Source: an uncultured Opitutia bacterium
GTDB lineage: Bacteria > Verrucomicrobiota > Verrucomicrobiia > Opitutales > UBA953
DNA length: 6,430 nt
NCBI GenBank assembly: GCA_903895475.1
Contig: CAITUF010000250.1
Coordinates: 1-6,430, forward strand
Reading direction: 5' to 3'
Below are positions 1-5,249 of the stretch, piece by piece. Both the position numbers and the translations under genes were made by a program. The first letter of the stretch is position 1. Every line of letters starts with the position of its first letter. The notes under the pieces are model-generated. The model was not told where the DNA came from and did no database searches. It saw nothing but the letters and a program-made list of their open reading frames with translations.

Positions 1-1
1 C

Positions 2-712
2 GATGTCGCTAGCCGCTTCCCAGGTCGGCAGCGCGCGAACGGTAGTTTCTATGCGATCGACTTCACGTTGGCGGAAGTCCGCCAACTCCGCGTCCTAGAA
101 CGTTTCAATCCTAAGACCGGTAAGGCCGTGTATCCCGGACGTTTCCCCGCTGGTGTCGGTGAGTTCCGGATTAATACTTTTGAGGAAGAAATCGTCTTTA
201 TCCAAGGTCTCAACAAGAGCACGGGACGGAAGGTCGGAATCTACCCGGAAGTAAAACTGGCCGGTTGGCATCGGCAGGAAGGGCAGGACCTCTCTAAGGC
301 GATGTTGGCGGTCTTAGCTCGGTATGGCTACGCCACTAAGACTGACCTCTGCTACGTCCAATGTTTTGAATACGCGGAGTTGCAACGCCTACGGAACGAA
401 CTGGGCTGGAAGGGTCGGCTCGTCCTACTGACCGGCGGTAAGACTCCGCTCATTGACACCGACGATGGCTTGAAAGCCATTGCCAAGGTCGTTGATGGTA
501 TCGGTCCGGCGCTTTCCGCCATTGCCGAGGGTCGCAAGCCTACTGGCTTGGTTGAAAGGGCCCATGCGGTCGGCCTTAAGGTCCACCCTTATACGTTTAG
601 GATCGAGGCTCTGCCTAAAGGCTTCACTGACGGGAAGGATTTCTACCGCTTCCTGACGCAGGAGGCCAAGGTGGACGGGCTTTTTACCGACTTTCCTGAC
701 ATCGCCCGCTGA
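2..712 (+). CDS. glpQ: Glycerophosphodiester phosphodiesterase, GlpQ type (5' end outside window)
   Basis: This enzyme hydrolyses glycerophosphodiesters, the deacylation products of phospholipids, to sn-glycerol 3-phosphate and an alcohol (EC 3.1.4.46). The frame is open from base 2 to the TGA at 710-712, giving 236 residues. Full GlpQ proteins are about 350 residues, so roughly the first third is missing, including the N-terminal His-Arg-Gly catalytic region and any signal peptide. What remains is clearly GlpQ: DVASRFPGR at residues 1-9, DFTLAEVRQL at about 20-29, YPGRFP, the FEEEIVFIQGLN block, the family hallmark YPEVK (residues 81-85, with conserved catalytic-site Glu and Lys), HRQEG, and the terminal FTDFPD. 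Reading starts upstream of an in-frame TTG at 68, which is not a real start because conserved sequence precedes it. Whether it is periplasmic or cytoplasmic cannot be seen. Serine dehydratase follows after 74 bases. Family assignment is firm; the gene symbol rests on similarity of motifs only. Confidence 0.93.
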   Translation, partial: DVASRFPGRQRANGSFYAIDFTLAEVRQLRVLERFNPKTGKAVYPGRFPAGVGEFRINTFEEEIVFIQGLNKSTGRKVGIYPEVKLAGWHRQEGQDLSKAMLAVLARYGYATKTDLCYVQCFEYAELQRLRNELGWKGRLVLLTGGKTPLIDTDDGLKAIAKVVDGIGPALSAIAEGRKPTGLVERAHAVGLKVHPYTFRIEALPKGFTDGKDFYRFLTQEAKVDGLFTDFPDIAR

Positions 713-786
713 GCCCTTGAGGGTTTGACCCCGGGGTGGTCAGAGTCATCGTGGGGTCACGGTCCACTGCGATCGTACCCCTCTCC
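713..786. other. Intergenic gap between glpQ and serine dehydratase
   Basis: This 74-base gap carries several GC-rich inverted repeats: ACCCCGGGGT (728-737, a perfect 10-base palindrome), TGACC/GGTCA (726-730 and 738-742), and the arms TGACCCC (726-732) and GGGGTCA (753-759), 20 bases apart. A very short CCC/GGG stem (714-723) follows the glpQ stop but has only three Ts after it, so it is a poor terminator. TTGACC at 725-730 resembles a -35 box, but no acceptable -10 lies 16-18 bases downstream. I therefore cannot say whether the downstream gene has its own promoter. An in-frame GTG at 736 lies inside the palindrome region and is not the preferred start. Confidence 0.4.
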
Positions 787-2370
787 ATGCTCGTCAGTAT
801 TTTTAATGATGTTATCGGGCCCGTGATGCGCGGTCCCTCCAGCTCGCATTGTGCCGCTGCCTTGCGCATCGGCCGGCTCGGTCGAGATCTCATGGGCGGT
901 GAAATTGACGAGGTCTTGGTTGAGTTTGATGTGCACGGTTCTTTGCCAACGACGCATGACACCCAAGGTTCCGACATGGGTCTGTTCGGCGGCTTGCTGG
1001 GCTGGGAAGCGGACGACGATCGTCTGCCCGACTCCATGCGCATTATCCAAGAGGGCGGGGTGAAGGTGCGGATTGAGACGGTCGATGTTCATGACGAGCA
1101 TCCGAATACTTATCGCCTGACGTTAAAGAACGCTCGCGGTTCGCACTTTCTCAAGGCCATCTCCACCGGCGGCGGCATGATGGAGGTCATCGAAATTGAC
1201 GGCGTGACGGTTTCTTTGCATGGCGACGCACATGTCGTACTCGCCTGGTCCGATCTCTCTACGTCCGCTTTGGCGGACGCCTTGGCACCTGTGGTTGCCG
1301 ACACGATTCGTTGCCAAGCGGTCGGCTCGGGGTCTTTAGCTATCTTGGCTGACTTACGCCCCATGGCAGAAGCCCCGTTGGCCGCTTTGCTGGGGAAGGG
1401 CCAGGTGCGTGCACTCCGCCGCCTCTCGCCGGTCTTACCGGTGCTCTCTAGTCGCTCCAGTCATGTCCCTTTTAGTACCTGCGCCGAACTCCTCGCTGTG
1501 CATGCTAAGGCGCCCGCACCGCTCTGGAAGCATGCCGTCGCCTATGAAGCCGCGCGTGGTGGCCTAACCGAAGCGGAAGTCGTCGCAAAGATGGTCGCCT
1601 TGGTGTGCATCCTCCGTCGCTCTATCGCTCAAGGCCTGGCTGGCACGCATTATGAAGACCGCGTCCTTGGGTTCCAGTCGGGCGGGTTCGCTCGCGAGCT
1701 AGCGGCGGGACGCTTGCTCGATGCCGGTTCGCTGAATCGCGGTATTCTGTACGTCACTGCCATGATGGAAGTGAAGAGTAGCATGGGCGTCATCATCGCC
1801 ATGCCCACTGCCGGTGCCTGTGCCGCTTTGCCGGGTATCGTGATTGCCCTCGCTGAAGATCGGAAGCAGAGCGACGAAGACGTTGCCCGCGCCTTACTTG
1901 CCGCTGGTCTCATCGGGGTGTTTATTGCGACCGCCTGGACCTTTGCCGCGGAAGTCGGTGGCTGTCAGGCTGAAGGCGGTTCCGCTGCGGCCATGGCGGG
2001 CGCTGCGCTCGTGACTTTGTCCGGCGGTGACACTCTACAGGCCTGCGCCGCTGCTTCCATGGCCATGCAAAGCATGATTGGCTTGATCTGTGACCCGATC
2101 GCTAACCGCGTCGAGGCCCCGTGCCTCGGGAAGAATGTCATGGCCGCCGCCAATGCGCTCTCCTGTGCTAATATGGCCCTATCGGGTTTCGACCAGGTCA
2201 TCCCGTTCGATGAAGTCATTGCCACCGCCAAGCGAGTCTCCGCGCAGATGCCGCGTGAGTTGCGCTGCACGGCCTTGGGTGGGTTGTCCATTACCCCGAC
2301 CTCGCTCGCCCTTGAGCAACGCCTGCTCGCCAAGCGCGGGTGCGGCACCGGTAGTTGCGGGTGCGGCTAA
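787..2370 (+). CDS. sdaA: L-serine dehydratase (ammonia-lyase), iron-sulfur-dependent, single-chain beta-alpha form
   Basis: It converts L-serine to pyruvate and ammonia in the cytoplasm (EC 4.3.1.17) using a [4Fe-4S] cluster rather than PLP. From the ATG at 787 the protein has 527 residues. The beta domain comes first, with GPSSSH at 16-21 and a GGG element near 135. The alpha domain follows, with MPTAGACAALPG at 339-350, GGCQAEGG, LICDPIANRVEAPC and GKN. Three cysteines at 393, 435 and 446 are spaced 42 and 11 residues apart, the same spacing as the cluster ligands reported for the Legionella enzyme. A region around 150-205 may be a degenerate ACT-like segment. The start at 787 is chosen because family members begin a few residues before the conserved IGP..GPSSSH block; the open frame extends to a GTG at 736, but those 17 residues do not look conserved. 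No Shine-Dalgarno is visible. The chain ends in an unusual Cys/Gly-rich tail. The next gene starts 11 bases after the stop, suggesting co-transcription. Confidence 0.95.
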   Translation: MLVSIFNDVIGPVMRGPSSSHCAAALRIGRLGRDLMGGEIDEVLVEFDVHGSLPTTHDTQGSDMGLFGGLLGWEADDDRLPDSMRIIQEGGVKVRIETVDVHDEHPNTYRLTLKNARGSHFLKAISTGGGMMEVIEIDGVTVSLHGDAHVVLAWSDLSTSALADALAPVVADTIRCQAVGSGSLAILADLRPMAEAPLAALLGKGQVRALRRLSPVLPVLSSRSSHVPFSTCAELLAVHAKAPAPLWKHAVAYEAARGGLTEAEVVAKMVALVCILRRSIAQGLAGTHYEDRVLGFQSGGFARELAAGRLLDAGSLNRGILYVTAMMEVKSSMGVIIAMPTAGACAALPGIVIALAEDRKQSDEDVARALLAAGLIGVFIATAWTFAAEVGGCQAEGGSAAAMAGAALVTLSGGDTLQACAAASMAMQSMIGLICDPIANRVEAPCLGKNVMAAANALSCANMALSGFDQVIPFDEVIATAKRVSAQMPRELRCTALGGLSITPTSLALEQRLLAKRGCGTGSCGCG

Positions 2371-2381
2371 ACTTTCTCCTT

Positions 2382-4010
2382 ATGCGTTCCGTCCTGCTTG
2401 TCTTCCTTGCCTTAACGGGTGTTTTACGGGCTGCCGGGTTGCCCACGGATCTCGTGGCGGAACAGCCGAAGCTCCAGGCCGTGCTGGCCGGACGGGTCTC
2501 GACCTTGTCGATTCAAGGTTCGGCCGACGTTCGAGAATTTGAAACGGAAGCGGGTGTGGGTTTAGCCCTTTCGCGTTATCAATTACTACGCAAGGCAGGC
2601 GCGCCTGCGCTGCAGACTTTCCGGAAGGACCAGGCGCAAGAGGCTTTCCTAGTTTGGCTCTGGGACAATCCGTCAGCGCTCCACCTCTTTTTGGAAGGAG
2701 CGACGCCGTTGGGCTTAACGCAGCGCGATGAAGATAAGGCGCTGATTAAGATGGAGACCTTGGTACTGTGGTCGCAGCTTTGGAATGCCGACCCGCAGTC
2801 GCGTGACGGCTTGTTTTTGAAGCTGGCCATCGCCACGGCCCTATTACCTCCGGGCCAGGGCAATCATGGGGCTGGTCAGCAGGTGCCGCCCCCGGACCCC
2901 GCCAAACGTTACCAACATTTTAAACAGGCCTACCTGGCGAAGGAACTCTATCCCAGCTTTGCCCATCACTCCGTCTGGGAGTATATGCAGGTCGTTTCCT
3001 CGCCGGCTTCGGATGCGGACTTGGCGTGGACGCGTCAGGTCGTGAACACATGGCGCCCCGATCTCCGGGCTAAGGAGCAGGTAGTGAAGACCGTCAGCGA
3101 AGTGAAGTACGGCAATTCACCGCACCCCTATGGCGACTACAAGGACGTCTTGGATGGTGGCGGTAAGTGTGGCCCGCGCTCCTCGTGGGGCGTCATGGTG
3201 TGCCAAGCCTTTGGTATACCGGCGGTCGGGGTAGGCCAGCCGGGCCACGCCTGTGTGGCGTTTAAGACCGCATATCCCGAGACCCAGCCTCAGCCTGGTA
3301 ATAGTTGGAAAGTCGATTACGGTGCTGGCTGGGAGAAGTCTCGTATCTATGGCTTGAGTGGCCCCGATTTCCTGCAAGCAATTGCCTCACGGTCTCGTAG
3401 TGCCGAGTTCACCCGGATTGAACGACTGCGTTGGTTGGCGGCGGCCGTCACTGGTTCCGTCAGTGCGGAGAAACTGGCCAGCTTGAAGGCGCTCTTAGCT
3501 ACGCAGATGAAGGATCTCCGTCTCGCCAAGCCCGTGTTCGGCGAAGGCGACAATGCCGCCGAAGCCGAACGCGAGCCCGCCACCAAGCCGGCGGCTCCCG
3601 TGGCGACTAAGGCCGCCGCAAGCCGCGTGGGGGCGGGTATCGTAGCCATTCCCGCGACAGCCTTTAGTAAATTAGGCGGAGCCCGCGTGCATGAAAGCAC
3701 GGGGGGTGGCCGTCAGGTGTATTTTGAGAAGAACGCTCCCAACACGTGGGCCGAGTATCCGCTCGAAGTAAGTAAAGCCGGCAAGTATCTGGTCGTTCTG
3801 CAGGCCGCGACGCCGAACACCGGGCAAGCGGTAGACTTGTTAGTCGATGGACGTAAACTCGCTACCTTGGCCATCCCCAATTCCTTGGGCCTCTGGGCGG
3901 AGACGCCTCCGATCGAAGTCGAGTTGGTAGCTGGGCCCCAGGTTCTGCGTTTCGCGGTGCCGTCACAGCGAGGCCTCGCCGTGAAGCAGATTAAACTGCA
4001 GGCCCGCTGA
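2382..4010 (+). CDS. Secreted transglutaminase-like protein with C-terminal CBM6-like domain
   Basis: The 542-residue product begins with a signal peptide (MRSVLLVFLALTGVLRAAG, cleavage near residue 18-19), so it acts outside the cytoplasm. Residues 20-250 are a largely helical region I do not recognise. Residues about 250-335 look like a transglutaminase-like cysteine hydrolase fold: GGGKCGPRSSWG with Cys263, GQPGHACVAF with His289 and WKVDYG with Asp312, in the Cys-His-Asp order of that superfamily. An Ala/Pro/Lys-rich linker (about 387-415) leads to residues 416-542, which resemble a carbohydrate-binding beta-sandwich of CBM6/CBM35 type (AEYPLEVSKAGKY, LLVDGRKLATL, GPQVLRF). Substrate is unknown; peptidoglycan or cell-surface glycoprotein processing would fit but is a guess. 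The ATG at 2382 is preferred to an in-frame TTG at 2355 because the signal peptide starts there. It lies 11 bases after the serine dehydratase stop, so it is probably in the same transcript. Domain calls come from motif reading only. Confidence 0.85.
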   Translation: MRSVLLVFLALTGVLRAAGLPTDLVAEQPKLQAVLAGRVSTLSIQGSADVREFETEAGVGLALSRYQLLRKAGAPALQTFRKDQAQEAFLVWLWDNPSALHLFLEGATPLGLTQRDEDKALIKMETLVLWSQLWNADPQSRDGLFLKLAIATALLPPGQGNHGAGQQVPPPDPAKRYQHFKQAYLAKELYPSFAHHSVWEYMQVVSSPASDADLAWTRQVVNTWRPDLRAKEQVVKTVSEVKYGNSPHPYGDYKDVLDGGGKCGPRSSWGVMVCQAFGIPAVGVGQPGHACVAFKTAYPETQPQPGNSWKVDYGAGWEKSRIYGLSGPDFLQAIASRSRSAEFTRIERLRWLAAAVTGSVSAEKLASLKALLATQMKDLRLAKPVFGEGDNAAEAEREPATKPAAPVATKAAASRVGAGIVAIPATAFSKLGGARVHESTGGGRQVYFEKNAPNTWAEYPLEVSKAGKYLVVLQAATPNTGQAVDLLVDGRKLATLAIPNSLGLWAETPPIEVELVAGPQVLRFAVPSQRGLAVKQIKLQAR

Positions 4011-4021
4011 TTAGCGTGCCT
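4000..4021. terminator. Candidate bidirectional hairpin at convergent gene junction
   Basis: The hairpin has stem AGGC-c-CGCT, loop GATT, then AGCG-t-GCCT: four inner pairs, one C/T mismatch and four outer pairs. It is centred exactly on the junction between the plus-strand stop TGA (4008-4010) and the minus-strand stop TAA (4013-4011). The closing T-A pair is formed by the first base of each stop codon. No strong U-tract follows on the plus side (TTGGCC), and only a weak TTTAAT lies on the minus side, so intrinsic termination is uncertain. With no intergenic base between the genes, this is the only obvious structure that could serve both. Confidence 0.4.
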
Positions 4022-5083
4022 TGGCCGTAGTGCCGCCCGTGATGAATTCCGCTGGGTAGCGAATCTGACTACGGTCAGCCCGGCCGCGCTGGGCGGACGT
4101 CGCCCAACGCAAGGTGCGTCGGACAATCGGTTCAGGAGACCAGCTGATATGGGCGACGCTAGGGAGGAACCAGGCAAAGGTGGGGTCGGCGTTGTCAGCG
4201 ATGAGCGAGACATCCTCCGGCACCCGTAGTTGTTTCTGCGCGAGGAATTGCTGCACCGCCATGTAGAGTGGCACCTCGTTGATGATCAGGGCCGTCGGCG
4301 GCGTTACGCGGAAGAGCGAGGACAGGAGGTCGTGGAGCCCTTGGGGTGTCTCCGTCCAGTCGGGCAGGTTAAAGTCGCCAGCGGCCACGCCAGCGGCCTT
4401 TAACTCGTCTAGGAAAGCTTGTTCAGGTTGGCCGGGCTGGGGTAAGCGACGCGGCTTGCGGCAGAGGTTAACGATGCGTCGGTGGCCGAGTTGGAGTAGG
4501 TGCTTAGTCGCCGCCTTGCCGCGGTAGCCATATCTGGAGCGACGCTGGCGATGGGGACTTCGTTGGAGCGACCGAAGATGGCGAGGGCAGGGAAGGGCTG
4601 TTCGGCAAACCATTCGATGACTGGCTTCGAACCGCCGAAGACAATCCAGGCGTTAGCCTCCTCGCTCAGGACATAGCGAGCGACGCGGGCACGGTCGTGG
4701 TGGAGCGACTTCAATGTCTCGGTGGAGAAGAAGACATGGAGGTCAGACTTCTCTAAGCGGTGCCGGACCTCTTGGATGAGCTGCTGGACCTTGGCGTTCT
4801 CGTCGGCCAAGGGTTCATTCAGCAGGAGGGCGATGCGGAAGGTGTCCCTGGCGCGAGGGGCTTTGGCGGCGACGTGCCGTGAACGTTTGTCCTGGCTCAG
4901 TTCAACGAGCCCCTCCTTTTCGATGAGACGCAAGGAGGCGCGGAGGGTGTGGGTCGAGACCCCGAGTTCTTGCGACAACCGGACGACTCCAGGCAGGCGG
5001 CCCTTCCAGCGCCCTTGGCGGATACCATCGCGCAGATGCTGGGCAGTCTGCTGGGCGATCGAGAGCCGGCGGAAGGTTTTCAT
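4011..5083 (-). pseudogene. GntR-headed LacI-type transcriptional regulator, interrupted by a one-base frameshift
   Basis: This is a repressor-like DNA-binding protein with an N-terminal GntR winged helix-turn-helix (residues about 7-70; GRLPGVVRLSQELGVSTHT then LRLIEKEGLVE) and a LacI/GalR-type sugar-binding sensor domain (about 80 onward). The first part reads from the ATG at 5083 to VAPDMATAA (residue 189). The continuation, KAATKHLLQLGHRRIV through TPPTALIINEVPLY, RVPEDVSLI and PAEFITGG to the stop at 4011, lies in the -1 frame. Joining them at base 4517 gives 357 residues, a usual family length, with normal spacing between the PD and LGHRRI motifs. One extra T at 4516-4517 would restore a single frame. 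The downstream half shows no other damage, so either the lesion is recent or it is an assembly error. The start at 5083 is preferred over an in-frame upstream codon at 5155 because the conserved winged helix follows it at once. It is divergent from the LamG-protein gene, a likely target. Ligand unknown, probably a sugar by family analogy. Confidence 0.88.
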
Positions 5084-5103
5084 GGCGGAGGACGGACAGA
5101 GGG

Positions 5104-5132
5104 AATTTATTGCCCCCTTTGGTTGGGTGCAA
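5104..5132 (-). promoter_or_regulatory. Candidate promoter of the GntR/LacI-type regulator
   Basis: Read on the minus strand, TTGCAC (5132-5127) and TAAATT (5109-5104) are separated by exactly 17 bases. They match the sigma-70 consensus at three of six and four of six positions. Transcription would begin near 5097, leaving a leader of about 14 bases before the ATG at 5083. The match is modest and the call is tentative. Confidence 0.3.
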
Positions 5133-5144
5133 GGGTGAGCCCAA
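5123..5144. promoter_or_regulatory. Candidate operator palindrome overlapping the regulator -35 box
   Basis: This 22-base imperfect inverted repeat has arms TTGGG (5123-5127) and CCCAA (5140-5144) plus inner CA/TG matches. It covers the proposed -35 element of the divergent regulator, a position that would suit autorepression. Nearby, GCAAGGG occurs twice (5129-5135 and 5152-5158, 23 bases apart) and GCAA/TTGC forms another short inverted repeat (5196-5208). None can be tied to the regulator from sequence alone. Confidence 0.22.
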
Positions 5145-5231
5145 GCCAATCGCAAGGGCTGTAGGGGGAAATCTTTGCCCTATGAAGCTGTCCGTGCAAA
5201 GCTATTGCGGCCTGTGGCGGATATTCCATCT

Positions 5232-5244
5232 TGGGGTCACCCCA
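5232..5244. promoter_or_regulatory. 13-base palindrome just before the LamG-protein start
   Basis: TGGGGT-C-ACCCCA is a perfect inverted repeat with a single central base, ending five bases before the ATG at 5250. In DNA it could be a protein-binding site; in RNA a one-base loop is not possible, so a shorter stem with a three-base loop would form over the ribosome landing zone. Its left part, TGGGGTCAC, also occurs at 752-760, upstream of the serine dehydratase start. Confidence 0.3.
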
Positions 5245-5249
5245 TTCTT

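Larger units (their letters stand above)
5084..5249. other. Divergent intergenic region between regulator and LamG-protein gene
   Basis: This is the only sizeable non-coding stretch in the window (166 bases), and it must hold the control signals of both flanking genes. I see the tentative regulator promoter and palindromes listed separately, and no convincing -10/-35 pair for the plus-strand gene. An ATG at 5182 opens a frame that runs through the first part of the LamG-protein gene in another phase; it has no independent support. Confidence 0.6.

Noticed and set aside
714..726. Intrinsic terminator after glpQ
   Set aside because: The stem is only three pairs, with three following Ts.
736..786. 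GTG at 736 as the start of serine dehydratase
   Set aside because: The extra 17 residues precede the usual family N-terminus and overlap a palindromic leader; the ATG at 787 fits homology and the shared pyrimidine tract pattern.
1965..2348. Long minus-strand open frames opposite serine dehydratase and the transglutaminase-like gene
   Set aside because: They have no recognisable motifs and arise from codon bias of strongly supported plus-strand genes.
2355..2381. TTG at 2355 as the start of the transglutaminase-like protein, overlapping the serine dehydratase end
   Set aside because: It adds a short N-terminal extension before an obvious signal peptide that starts at the ATG at 2382.
4409..4613. 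Two overlapping minus-strand proteins in place of one regulator
   Set aside because: The tail of the first and the Arg-rich head of the second are not protein-like, while the two conserved parts join into one standard GntR/LacI-type protein.
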